Below, in pieces: positions 41,230 through 49,132 of a DNA stretch of 64,000 nucleotides. Within the stretch, counting starts at the first letter, position 1; each line of letters begins with the position of its first letter. Under the pieces are notes generated by a model. The model saw nothing but the letters and a program-made list of their open reading frames with translations. It did no database searches and was not told where the DNA came from. Position numbers and translations under genes: made by a program. Location: assembly GCF_900110855.1 (NCBI RefSeq), contig NZ_FOFA01000010.1, positions 57,727-121,726 of the forward strand. Reading direction: 5' to 3'. This DNA is from Microlunatus flavus. GTDB taxonomy: Bacteria; Actinomycetota; Actinomycetes; Propionibacteriales; Propionibacteriaceae.

Positions 41230-41260
41230 GCACGGACGACGAAAAGCGTGTCGTCCGCGC
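41230..41260 (+). repeat. Hairpin with GAAAAGCGT loop (family copy 3, degenerate flanks)
   Basis: An 11-bp stem with one mismatch (GCACGGACGAC / GTCGTCCGCGC) surrounds the loop GAAAAGCGT, identical to copy 1. A CTCCTGCTC flank remains on the left, but no convincing outer stem can be drawn. It is 31 bp from copy 2. Confidence 0.8.
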
Positions 41261-41335
41261 TCGGCCCGGCCGAGTCGACCTCCGACCTCGCGCTGTCTCA
41301 GGCTCCTGACAGGAGGGTGCTTGCAGACTCTGACC

Positions 41336-42439
41336 ATGCGCACGTTCACCGCCCGGCCCGCTCTGCGCTGGCTGGTCCCGCTCGCCGTCCTGCTCGTGGT
41401 CCTCGCGACCTTCCTCGCCACCACGCGCGCCAGCGCCAAGGCGCCGCTGCCCGAGATCTCGGCGCAGGACCTGCTGGTCAAGGTCGCCGACGCGAAGGTC
41501 GACGGGCTCTCGGGCACCGTCGTCCAGAACGCCGACCTGGGCATCCCGGCGATCCCCGGCGGCAGCGACAGCGCCGGCGGCAAGCTGACCTCGCTGCTGT
41601 CGGGCAGCCACTCGATGCGCGTCTGGTACGGCGCCCCCGACCAGGCCCGGGTCGCGGTCAACGACGAGTACGCCGAGACCGACGTCATCGCCGACGGCTC
41701 GACCGTCTGGACCTACGACAGCCGCGCGAAGAAGGCCACGAAGACCACGCTCCCGGCCGACGCCAAGGCCGACGAGAGCCAGCGCAAGGCTCCGGCGGGT
41801 GCGCCGCAGACGCCGCAGGACGCGGCCAAGGAGATCCTGGCCAAGATCACGCCGACGACCGACGTGCGGGTCGACCCCGAGGTCAGCGTCGCCGGGCGTG
41901 CGGCGTACGACCTCGTCCTCACCCCGCGCGACAGCGCCTCGCTGGTCAAGCAGGTCCGCGTGGCCGTCGACGGCGAGAACTACACCCCGCTGCGCGTGCA
42001 GGTCTTCGGGCCGGACGACAAGGTGGCGCTCGACGTCTCCTACACCGACATCACCTTCGGCCAGCCGGACGCGCGGATGTTCGCCTTCAACCCGCCCGAG
42101 GGCACCAAGGTGACGCAGAAGGCGGCCCCGGAGCGCAAGGAGCCCACCGCCGCGCAGAAGAAGGAGCTCCAGAGCCGCAAGGCGCAGGCCGACCGCGACA
42201 CCACCACCGTCGGCGAGGGCTGGAGCACCGTCGTAATCACCAAGCTCCCGAGCGACGCCACGGGCAGCAGCAACGCGACGCTCAAGGGCTTCCTCGGCCA
42301 GCTCAAGCCGGTCTCCGGCTCGTGGGGCACCGGTCGCGAGCTCGACGGGACGATCGTCACCGCGATCCTCACCGACGACGGCCGCCTCGCGGTCGGCGCC
42401 GTGGGCGCCGACGTCGTCTCGCAGGCCCTGGCCCGCTGA
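41336..42439 (+). CDS. LolA-like secreted/anchored lipoprotein-carrier fold protein
   Basis: A 367-residue protein with an N-terminal signal anchor (residues about 12-30), no lipobox, and a mature beta-rich domain. The segments ISAQDLLVKVADAKVDGLSGTV and ADGSTVWTYDSRAKKATK, then VRVDPEVSVAGRAAYDLVLT, are typical of the LolA/RseB-like sandwich fold that binds lipid or acyl chains. The last 80 residues add a small C-terminal domain. Such LolA-type proteins precede ABC-2 transporter genes in many actinomycetes. It is followed, after 29 bp, by the ATPase gene. CAGACT six bases before the ATG is a near-match to a leaderless -10. Confidence 0.78.
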   Translation: MRTFTARPALRWLVPLAVLLVVLATFLATTRASAKAPLPEISAQDLLVKVADAKVDGLSGTVVQNADLGIPAIPGGSDSAGGKLTSLLSGSHSMRVWYGAPDQARVAVNDEYAETDVIADGSTVWTYDSRAKKATKTTLPADAKADESQRKAPAGAPQTPQDAAKEILAKITPTTDVRVDPEVSVAGRAAYDLVLTPRDSASLVKQVRVAVDGENYTPLRVQVFGPDDKVALDVSYTDITFGQPDARMFAFNPPEGTKVTQKAAPERKEPTAAQKKELQSRKAQADRDTTTVGEGWSTVVITKLPSDATGSSNATLKGFLGQLKPVSGSWGTGRELDGTIVTAILTDDGRLAVGAVGADVVSQALAR

Positions 42440-42468
42440 CGACCGGGCAGGAGACGCAGAGCAGTCGC

Positions 42469-43437
42469 GTGAGCGTCCAGCAGACCGGACCGGCGCGGGG
42501 TGAGGACTCCCCCGCGACGGTCCGGACGCACGCCCTGACCAAGCGGTTCCGCCACCAGACGGCGGTCGACGCGGTCGACCTCGAGGTGCCGGTCGGCGCG
42601 GTCTACGGCTTCCTCGGCCCCAACGGCTCGGGCAAGACCACGACGATCCGCATGCTGCTCGGCCTGATCTCGGCCACCTCCGGCGAGATCGAGGTCCTCG
42701 GCGAGCCGATGCCGGACGGTGCCGCGCGGACGCTGCGCCGCGTCGGCGCCCTGGTCGAGGGGCCGGCGTTCCACCCCTACCTCTCCGGGCGGGCCAACCT
42801 CGCTCGGCTCGACTCGGCCGACCCGCACAGCGACGCCCGCAGCGCGCCCGCCCGCATCGACGCGGCCCTCGACCGGGTGGGCCTGCTGCCCGCCGCGACC
42901 AAGCGCTTCCGCGCGTACTCGCTCGGCATGCGCCAGCGCCTCGCGATCGCGAACGCGCTGCTCGTCCCCCGCGACCTGCTGGTGCTCGACGAGCCGACCA
43001 ACGGCCTCGACCCGCAGGGCACCCGCGAGGTGCGCAACCTGGTCGGCGAGCTCGCCGCCGACGGCACCACCGTCCTCGTCTCCAGCCACCTGCTGAGCGA
43101 GGTCGACCAGATGTGCAGCCACGTCGGGGTGATGTTCGAGGGCAGGCTGATCACGCAGGGCCGCCTCGATCAGATCCACGCCGGCACCGCCCAGACCGTG
43201 CGCGTCGAGACCGACCGCGTGGGCGACGCGGCCACCACGCTGCGCGAGCTCGGCCTCACCGACGTGCACCTCGCCGGCGGCCACGTCACCGCGCAGCTCG
43301 GCGAGGTCGAGGTGGCCAAGATCGTGCCCGCGCTCGTCGACGCGTACGTGCCGGTGCTCGGCTTCGCCGTCCAGCGGCCCTCGCTGGAGGACGTCTTCGT
43401 GTCCCTGACCGGGGAGGGCTTCGATGTCAGCGGCTGA
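42469..43437 (+). CDS. ABC transporter ATP-binding protein (ABC-2 exporter type)
   Basis: A 322-residue ATPase with Walker A GPNGSGKTT, signature YSLGMRQRLAIA, Walker B LLVLDEPTNGLDPQGT and the H-loop SSHLLSEV. A ~95-residue C-terminal domain typical of drug-resistance (DrrA/CcmA-like) ATPases follows and ends VQRPSLEDVFVSLTG. A GTG start at 42469 gives a natural N-terminus before TVRTHALTKRF. The long open frame upstream is the shadow of other genes. The stop overlaps the permease start by 14 bp. Substrate unknown, probably a drug, antibiotic or lipid. Confidence 0.92.
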   Translation: MSVQQTGPARGEDSPATVRTHALTKRFRHQTAVDAVDLEVPVGAVYGFLGPNGSGKTTTIRMLLGLISATSGEIEVLGEPMPDGAARTLRRVGALVEGPAFHPYLSGRANLARLDSADPHSDARSAPARIDAALDRVGLLPAATKRFRAYSLGMRQRLAIANALLVPRDLLVLDEPTNGLDPQGTREVRNLVGELAADGTTVLVSSHLLSEVDQMCSHVGVMFEGRLITQGRLDQIHAGTAQTVRVETDRVGDAATTLRELGLTDVHLAGGHVTAQLGEVEVAKIVPALVDAYVPVLGFAVQRPSLEDVFVSLTGEGFDVSG

Positions 43438-44308
43438 GGCCGACGTGCTCGAGGGCGGCCCCTCGACGACGACCGTGCGGCGGGGCCGTGCGCTCCCGCT
43501 GCGGTTCCTGCGCTCGGAGCTGTCGATCATCTTCGGGCGGCGCCGCAACGTCGCCCTGCTTGCGGTGCTCGCCGCCATCCCGGTGCTGCTCGCGGTGGCG
43601 ATCAAGCTCACCTCCGACGGCGACTCGAGCGGCGGCGGACCGGGCTTCTTCGAGGCGATCACGAGCAACGGGCTGTTCGTCGCGTTCGCCGCGCTGGCCG
43701 CGGAGCTGCCGCTGTTCCTGCCGCTCGCGGTGGCGGCGGCCTCGGGCGACGCGATCGCCGGCGAGGCCAACCAGGGCACGCTGCGCTACCTGCTGACCAT
43801 CCCGGCCGGGCGTACGCGGCTGCTGCTGACCAAGTACGTGGCCGTGGTGATCTTCGGGCTGGTGGCCACGGCGCTGGTCGCGCTGGCCGGCGTCGTCGCG
43901 GGCCTCGCGCTCTTCGGCGGCGGCGACGTGATCCTGCTGTCGGGGACGACGACCAGCCTGCTCGACGGGGTCGGGCGGCTGGCGCTGAGCGTGCTCTACC
44001 TGGCCGCCTGCCTCGCCGCCCTGGGGGCGATCGGGATGTTCGTCTCGACGCTCACCGAGCAGCCGATCGCCGCGATCGTGGCGACCATCGGCGTGAACGT
44101 CCTCATGTTCATCCTGGACCAGATCCCGCAGGTCGCCTGGCTGCACCCGTTCCTGCTGGTCGACCACTGGACAGCCTTCGGCGACCTGCTGCGCGACCCC
44201 GTGAGCACCGACGGGATCAGCCAGGGCCTGCTCGTCGCCCTGGCGTACGCGGCGGTGTTCCTGACGGCGGCGTGGGCGCGCTTCTCCTCGAAGGACATCA
44301 CCTCGTAG
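43424..44308 (+). CDS. ABC-2 type transporter permease
   Basis: Permease of 294 residues. A cytoplasmic Arg-rich N-terminus (about 1-38) is followed by six TM helices (first near 42-60, last near 268-285). GDAIAGEANQGTLRYLLTIPAGRTRLLLTKY at about 107-137 matches the conserved ABC-2 cytoplasmic helix that couples to the ATPase. The ATG lies within the end of the ATPase gene, so translation is coupled. Together with the LolA-like protein it forms a three-gene operon. Confidence 0.9.
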   Translation: MSAAEADVLEGGPSTTTVRRGRALPLRFLRSELSIIFGRRRNVALLAVLAAIPVLLAVAIKLTSDGDSSGGGPGFFEAITSNGLFVAFAALAAELPLFLPLAVAAASGDAIAGEANQGTLRYLLTIPAGRTRLLLTKYVAVVIFGLVATALVALAGVVAGLALFGGGDVILLSGTTTSLLDGVGRLALSVLYLAACLAALGAIGMFVSTLTEQPIAAIVATIGVNVLMFILDQIPQVAWLHPFLLVDHWTAFGDLLRDPVSTDGISQGLLVALAYAAVFLTAAWARFSSKDITS

Positions 44309-44332
44309 GCAGGTCCGACCGCCTGGCGCGAC

Positions 44333-44338
44333 TAGGCT
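44333..44338 (+). promoter_or_regulatory. Leaderless -10 of trmB
   Basis: TAGGCT ends 8 nt before the GTG at 44347. Confidence 0.55.
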
Positions 44339-44346
44339 GCTCGACC

Positions 44347-45057
44347 GTGCCGACCGACCTTCGACCGCGACCTCGTCGCGAGGTCACGTCGTTCGTCCGG
44401 CGCTCGGCCCGCATGCGCGACTCGCTGCGGCGCACGTACGACGCCCAGCTCGGCGGGCTCGTGGTCGACGTCCCGCAGGGCGAGCTCCGCACCTCGGTGG
44501 CGGCCGACGCCCCGGCCCTCGACCTCGGCGCGCTGTTCGGCCGCGAGGCGCCCGTGGTCGTCGAGATCGGCTGCGGGCCCGGCGACTCGCTCGTCCCCAT
44601 GGCCCGCGCCCGGCCCGACGTCGACGTGCTGGCCTTCGAGGTCTACGAACCCGCCGTCGCCGCCCTGGTCTCCCGCCTCGTCCGCGAGGACGTGCGCAAC
44701 GTCCGCGTCGCCCCCGTCGATGCCGTCGGCGGCCTGACCCGGTTGATCGGCGAGGGCGCCCTGAGCGAGGTCTGGACGTTCTTCCCCGACCCCTGGCCCA
44801 AGGCCAAGCACCACAAGCGCCGACTGGTCGACGCGACGTTCGCGGACCTGGTCGCCTCCCGGCTCGCTCCCGGCGGCCGGTGGCGGCTGGCCACGGACTG
44901 GGAGGGCTACGCCGACCAGATGCGGGCGGTGCTCGACGCCCACCCGGCGTTCGTCACCGAGCCCGAGGACCGCGGCGACCGTCCCGTCACCCGGTTCGAG
45001 CGGCGCGGCACCGCCGAGGGTCGTGCCATCGCCGACCTGGTCCACCGCCGTGCCTGA
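44347..45057 (+). CDS. trmB: tRNA (guanine-N7-)-methyltransferase
   Basis: TrmB makes m7G46 in the tRNA variable loop. The 236-residue protein has SAM motif I VVEIGCGPGDSL at about residues 73-84, then the family-specific FFPDPWPKAKHHKRRLV, with catalytic Asp/Pro and RNA-binding Lys/His residues, and the ATDWEGYADQM segment. The N-terminal RREVTSFVRRSARM matches actinobacterial TrmB proteins. The GTG start is supported by TAGGCT 8 nt upstream. The stop overlaps truA by 8 bp, so two tRNA-modification genes are coupled. Confidence 0.96.
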   Translation: MPTDLRPRPRREVTSFVRRSARMRDSLRRTYDAQLGGLVVDVPQGELRTSVAADAPALDLGALFGREAPVVVEIGCGPGDSLVPMARARPDVDVLAFEVYEPAVAALVSRLVREDVRNVRVAPVDAVGGLTRLIGEGALSEVWTFFPDPWPKAKHHKRRLVDATFADLVASRLAPGGRWRLATDWEGYADQMRAVLDAHPAFVTEPEDRGDRPVTRFERRGTAEGRAIADLVHRRA

Positions 45058-45895
45058 GCCCTACGACGGCGCCACGCAGCGCTGGCGCCTGGACGTCGCG
45101 TACGACGGGGCCGGGTTCGCAGGCTGGGCGACGCAGCCGGGCCTGCGCACCGTCGCCGGCGAGCTCGAGCGCTGGATCGGCACCGTCCTGCGCCTCGACC
45201 CGCCGCCCTCGCTGGTCTGCGCGGGACGGACGGACGCGGGCGTCCACGCGCGCGGCCAGGTCGCGCAGGTCGACGTCCCCGCCGACCTCGCCCCGGCGCC
45301 GGAGGAGCTGGCCCGGCGCCTGGCGCGGGTGCTGCCGCCCGACCTCGTCGTGCGCTCGGCTCGGGTCGCGCCCGTCGGGTTCGACGCCCGCTTCGCGGCG
45401 GTGTGGCGGCGCTACGTCTACCGCCTCGCCGACGACGCCACCGGCCGCGACCCCCTGCTGCGCGGGTTCGTGCAGGACGTGCCCGGCACCCTCGACCTCG
45501 ACCGGCTGTCCCCCGCGCTGCCGGCGCTGCTCGGGCTCCACGACTTCGCCGCGTTCTGCAAGCGGCGCGAGGGAGCCACGACCATCCGCACGCTGCTCGA
45601 CCTGGACGTCCGGCGGGTCGCCGAGGGACCGTTGGCCGGCGTGGTGGAGGTGACGGTGCGGGCGGACGCGTTCTGCCACTCCATGGTCCGCTCGCTGGTC
45701 GGCGCGCTGGTCGCCGTGGCCGACTCCCGCCGCGACGCGGACTGGCTGACGGCGCTGCTCGACGCCCCCGCGCGCGACTCCTCGGTGCCGGTCCTGCCGG
45801 CCCGCGGGCTGACGCTGGAGGAGGTCGGCTACCCCGCCGACGACGCGCTCGCCGCCCGTGCGGCCGAGGCGCGCTCCGTCCGGGTGCTCGCGTGA
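45050..45895 (+). CDS. truA: tRNA pseudouridine(38-40) synthase
   Basis: TruA isomerises uridines 38-40 in the anticodon arm. The 281-residue protein has the catalytic motif CAGRTDAGVHARGQVA with its nucleophilic Asp at about residue 60. It also carries the conserved YDGAGFAGWATQPGLRTV N-terminus and the AFCHSMVRSLVGALVAV segment. Length is standard. The GTG start lies within the end of trmB. The downstream methyltransferase begins at a GTGA overlap with the truA stop. Confidence 0.96.
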   Translation: MPEPYDGATQRWRLDVAYDGAGFAGWATQPGLRTVAGELERWIGTVLRLDPPPSLVCAGRTDAGVHARGQVAQVDVPADLAPAPEELARRLARVLPPDLVVRSARVAPVGFDARFAAVWRRYVYRLADDATGRDPLLRGFVQDVPGTLDLDRLSPALPALLGLHDFAAFCKRREGATTIRTLLDLDVRRVAEGPLAGVVEVTVRADAFCHSMVRSLVGALVAVADSRRDADWLTALLDAPARDSSVPVLPARGLTLEEVGYPADDALAARAAEARSVRVLA

Positions 45896-46560
45896 GCACG
45901 ACAGGTCAGCCCGAGCGGAGCGAGGACCAGCCGCTGCGGCGAGCAGGGTCGCACTACTTCTCGCAGGACCCGACCGGGCCGGAGCACCGGCGCCAGGTCG
46001 AGGTCGAGGTCTGGGGACGACGGTTCGGCCTGACGACCGCCAACGGCGTCTTCGCCGGGGACGGGCTCGACCGCGGCACCGAGGTGCTGCTGCGCGAGTC
46101 CACGCCGCCCGTGGGCAGCCCGCGCGTCCTCGACCTGGGCTGCGGCTACGGGCCGATCGCGCTCGGGATCGCCCTCGCGTGCCCCGGCGCCCGCGTCGAC
46201 GCGGTCGACGTCAACGGACGCGCGCTCGCGCTGTGCCGCGACAACGCCTCGGCGCTCGGCGTCGCCGACCGGGTCCGCGCGCTGCGGCCCGACGAGGTCG
46301 AGACGGGTCGGGCGTACGACGAGATCTGGTCGAACCCGCCGATCCGCATCGGCAAGGAGGCGCTGCACACGCTCCTGCTGACTTGGCTCCCGCGCCTGGC
46401 GCCGGGCGGCCGTGCGCGCCTCGTCGTGTCCAAGAACCTGGGCGGCGACACCCTCCAGCGCTGGCTCGTGGAGCAGGGGTTCGGCTGCGAGCGGGCGGCC
46501 AGCAGCAAGGGGTTCCGGGTGCTCCTCGTGACCCCGCGCGCGACGCCGACGACGGCGTGA
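45892..46560 (+). CDS. RsmC/RlmG-like class I methyltransferase
   Basis: In this 222-residue MTS-domain methyltransferase the SAM motif is LDLGCGYGPIA at about 77-87. The acidic strand AVDVNGRAL follows, and SNPPIRIGKEALH corresponds to the NPPF/NPPY motif of base N-methyltransferases of the RsmC/RlmG group. It is half the length of E. coli RsmC and lacks the N-terminal pseudo-MTase domain, as usual in Gram-positives. 16S rRNA m2G1207 is the family expectation, not shown here. The YFSQDPTGPEHRRQVEV start is typical. GTGA overlap with truA. Confidence 0.85.
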   Translation: MSTTGQPERSEDQPLRRAGSHYFSQDPTGPEHRRQVEVEVWGRRFGLTTANGVFAGDGLDRGTEVLLRESTPPVGSPRVLDLGCGYGPIALGIALACPGARVDAVDVNGRALALCRDNASALGVADRVRALRPDEVETGRAYDEIWSNPPIRIGKEALHTLLLTWLPRLAPGGRARLVVSKNLGGDTLQRWLVEQGFGCERAASSKGFRVLLVTPRATPTTA

Positions 46561-46602
46561 GCGGGCGGGCGACCCCCGCCGCGAGGCCTCTCCACCCCTT
46601 CG

Positions 46603-46608
46603 TATGGT
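46603..46608 (+). promoter_or_regulatory. Leaderless -10 of the superoxide dismutase gene
   Basis: TATGGT ends 6 nt before the ATG at 46615. The intervening GGAGAC also resembles a ribosome site, so a short leader is possible. Confidence 0.5.
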
Positions 46609-46614
46609 GGAGAC

Positions 46615-47229
46615 ATGGCGTACACACTTCCTGATCTCCCCTACGACTACAGCGCCCTCGAGCCCCACATCTCGGGCGAGATCATGCAGCTCCACCACGA
46701 CAAGCACCACGCCACCTACGTCGCCGGCATCAACACCGTGATCGACCAGCTGGCGGAGGCTCGTGACAAGAACGCCTTCGGCCCCATCAACGGCCTGGAG
46801 AAGACGCTCGCCTTCCACCTCGGTGGCCACATCAACCACTCGGTCTTCTGGCCGAACATGTCCCCGGACGGCGGCGACAAGCCGACCGGCGAGCTCGCCG
46901 CGGCCATCGACGAGTTCTTCGGCAGCTTCGACGGGTTCCGCGCGCAGTTCGAGGCCAACGCGAACGCGATCCAGGGCTCGGGCTGGTCCATGCTCGTCTG
47001 GGACGCGCTCGGCCAGCGGCTGAACGTCGTCCAGCTCTACGACCAGCAGGGCAACCTGCCGCTCGCGCAGATCCCGGTGCTGCTCCTCGACATGTGGGAG
47101 CACGCGTTCTACCTGCAGTACCGCAACGTCAAGGCCGACTACGCCAAGGCCTGGTGGAACGTCGTCAACTGGGCCGACGCCCAGGAGCGGTTCGCGAAGG
47201 CGAAGGCGCAGACGCCCGGCCTCATCTGA
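46615..47229 (+). CDS. Superoxide dismutase [Fe/Mn]
   Basis: The enzyme dismutates superoxide with an iron or manganese ion. The 204-residue protein has all four ligands: His27 in [13 protein letters not shown], His75 in [10 protein letters not shown], Asp159 and His163 in [13 protein letters not shown]. The N-terminus [20 protein letters not shown] and the absence of a signal peptide indicate a cytosolic enzyme, although SODs of this group are sometimes exported. The [10 protein letters not shown] stretch fits the Mn/cambialistic actinobacterial type, but I do not call the metal. The gene is followed by a 20-bp hairpin. Confidence 0.95.
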   Translation: MAYTLPDLPYDYSALEPHISGEIMQLHHDKHHATYVAGINTVIDQLAEARDKNAFGPINGLEKTLAFHLGGHINHSVFWPNMSPDGGDKPTGELAAAIDEFFGSFDGFRAQFEANANAIQGSGWSMLVWDALGQRLNVVQLYDQQGNLPLAQIPVLLLDMWEHAFYLQYRNVKADYAKAWWNVVNWADAQERFAKAKAQTPGLI

Positions 47230-47240
47230 GCCCAACCCCG

Positions 47241-47287
47241 CAACGGGAAGGTTTGTGCACCTTGGTGGTGCACAGACCTTCCCGTTG
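47241..47287 (+). terminator. Long hairpin after the superoxide dismutase gene
   Basis: Two 21-nt arms pair at 20 positions (CAACGGGAAGGT-t-TGTGCACC) around a 5-nt TTGGT loop, 11 nt after the stop. The stem is much longer than most terminators and lacks a U-tract. It may also be a palindromic repeat. Confidence 0.85.
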
Positions 47288-47357
47288 TCATGTCCGGGAT
47301 CAAGAAGCCTGTGCACAAGGGGTCTGACACCGATGTCGGTCGCCCAGACTCTCGCGG

Positions 47358-48323
47358 GTGCCAGGTCCTACGAGCGCATACCGCGCCCTCGACCCTCTCG
47401 CTGAGCTCCAGCAGGGCGTCATCACCCGGGAGCAGGCGCGCGGGCACGGCGTCTCGGACCGCACCGTCGCGCGTCTGGTCCGAGACGGCCGCTGGACACG
47501 GGTGCGGTCGGGCATCTACCTGACGACCGGGGGTGCGCCCTCGTTCGCCGCCCTGGCCTGGACCGGCGTCCTCGCGGCCGGAGGACCGGCGCGCATCGCG
47601 GGGCCCGCGGCGGCCCACCTCCAGGGTCTCCTCGCGGAACCGCCCGACCGGATCCGCGTGCTCGTCCCGCACGGGCAGATCCTCGCCTCCTCGGAGCGTT
47701 GGCAGTTCCTCCGCGAGCGAGCCGGCGCACGCAGTCCCCGGTCGAGCGGATCCCCACCGTGCACCACCGTCGAGGACACGGTCCTCGACCTGTGCGCGGA
47801 GGCACGACCCGAGGACGTCGTCGGTTGGGCGACCGTGGCCGTCCAACGTCGCAGGACCACCGCGGCCCGCCTTCTCAGGGAGCTCGATGGGCGTCAGCGT
47901 CATCCGCGCCGGGCGCTCCTCACCGCGTTGCTCACGGACGTGGCGGCAGGCGCGGAGTCTCCGCTGGAGGTCACCTACCTCCGCGACGTCGAGCGGGCGC
48001 ACGGCCTGCCGCCGGCGGTCCGCCAGCGCCCGTCTCGTGACCGTCGGGCGCTCCGCGACGTCCGATACCCGGAGTACCGCGTCGTCGTGGAGCTCGACGG
48101 ACGGCTCGGCCACACGGAGCTGGGTCGCTTTCGAGACATGGACCGGGACAACGTGGCCGGCCTGGACGGACTCTTCACGATGCGCTACGGCGCAGCCGAC
48201 CTCTGGGGACGCCCGTGCGCTGTTGCCGCGCAGGTGGCCGCCGCCCTCCGGCAGCGTGGCTGGAGGGGGCTGCCGACACGGTGCCGTCGCTGCTCACGAG
48301 TGCCGGAGGAAGATTGGGTGTGA
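47358..48323 (+). CDS. AbiEi-like antitoxin-domain protein with C-terminal endonuclease-like (DUF559-type) domain
   Basis: This 321-residue protein joins two parts. The N-terminal 65 residues form the AbiEi_4 winged helix (GVITREQARGHGVSDRTVARLVRDGRWTRVRSGIY), found in type IV antitoxins. The C-terminal third (VVVELDGRLGH ... RDNVAGLDGLFTMRY) has the acidic-core pattern of Vsr/DUF559-like endonuclease domains. Such stand-alone genes are abundant in actinobacteria, often in many copies, and their role is unknown. There is no AbiEii toxin partner nearby. The GTG start follows CAGACT by 7 nt, a plausible leaderless start. Confidence 0.78.
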   Translation: MPGPTSAYRALDPLAELQQGVITREQARGHGVSDRTVARLVRDGRWTRVRSGIYLTTGGAPSFAALAWTGVLAAGGPARIAGPAAAHLQGLLAEPPDRIRVLVPHGQILASSERWQFLRERAGARSPRSSGSPPCTTVEDTVLDLCAEARPEDVVGWATVAVQRRRTTAARLLRELDGRQRHPRRALLTALLTDVAAGAESPLEVTYLRDVERAHGLPPAVRQRPSRDRRALRDVRYPEYRVVVELDGRLGHTELGRFRDMDRDNVAGLDGLFTMRYGAADLWGRPCAVAAQVAAALRQRGWRGLPTRCRRCSRVPEEDWV

Positions 48324-48363
48324 TCTCGCACTATGGAGGTGCACCGGCTTTCCCATTCCGCCC

Positions 48364-49011
48364 TCAGGGGGCGAGGCGGGTGCGGACCCAGTCCTCGCCG
48401 ACGCGGTCGTAGCGCAGGCGGTCGTGCATGCGGCTCGGCTGGCCCTGCCAGAACTCGAGCATCGCGGGCCGCACCCGGAACCCTCCCCAGTGCGGCGGGC
48501 ACGGGACCTCCCCGCCCTCGAACCGTCGCTCCACGCGCGCGTACGCCTCCTCCAGCGCGGCCACGCCGCTCACCTCGCTGGACTGCGCGGACGCCCAGGC
48601 CCCGAGCTGGGACCCGCGCGGCCGCGTGGCGAAGTAGGCCTCCGACTCCTCGCGAGGGACGCGGGTCGCGAGCCCCTCGACGCGCACCTGGCGCTGCAGC
48701 GGGTACCAGCCGAAGTGCAGGGCGACGTACGGGTTCACGACCAGGTGGTGGCCCTTGGCGGAGTCGTAGTTGCTGAAGAACACGAACGTGCCGTCCTCGA
48801 CGGCCTTGAGCAGCACCGTCCGCGAGCTCGGCCGGTCGCCCAGCGAGGTCGCCAGCACCATGGCGGTCGGCTCGGGCAGCTCGCCGCGCGCCTTCGCCGC
48901 GAAGGCGTCGTCCAGCCAGCGCTCGAACAGCGCGTACGGCTCGGCCGGCGCGCTCTCCTCCCGGAGCGTGGCGGAGTCGTAGTCCATCCGTTCCGCGGCG
49001 AGGTCGGGCAC
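48364..49011 (-). CDS. pdxH: Pyridoxine/pyridoxamine 5'-phosphate oxidase
   Basis: An FMN enzyme that oxidises PNP or PMP to pyridoxal phosphate. The 215-residue protein shows the FMN-binding PSSRTVLLKAVEDGTFVFFSNYDSAKG and VALHFGWYPLQRQVRVEG, then the conserved C-terminus WGGFRVRPAMLEFWQGQPSRMHDRLRY. Length is normal. The GTG at 49011 is preferred; CAAGAT lies six bases upstream, and an internal ATG at 48987 would trim eight residues. PLP made here serves Alr and SerC, both encoded in the window. The serC gene is divergent. Confidence 0.95.
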   Translation of the reverse strand: MPDLAAERMDYDSATLREESAPAEPYALFERWLDDAFAAKARGELPEPTAMVLATSLGDRPSSRTVLLKAVEDGTFVFFSNYDSAKGHHLVVNPYVALHFGWYPLQRQVRVEGLATRVPREESEAYFATRPRGSQLGAWASAQSSEVSGVAALEEAYARVERRFEGGEVPCPPHWGGFRVRPAMLEFWQGQPSRMHDRLRYDRVGEDWVRTRLAP

Positions 49012-49132
49012 GCGTCCATCTTGGCAGCCCGGTTCGGTCGTGCGCGACCGGCGGGCGGCGCCGCGGACCCCGGCCGGACCCTGGGCGGACAGCGACTGCG
49101 GCCTCCGCGGCGCGGTGGGAGGATGGGGCACC

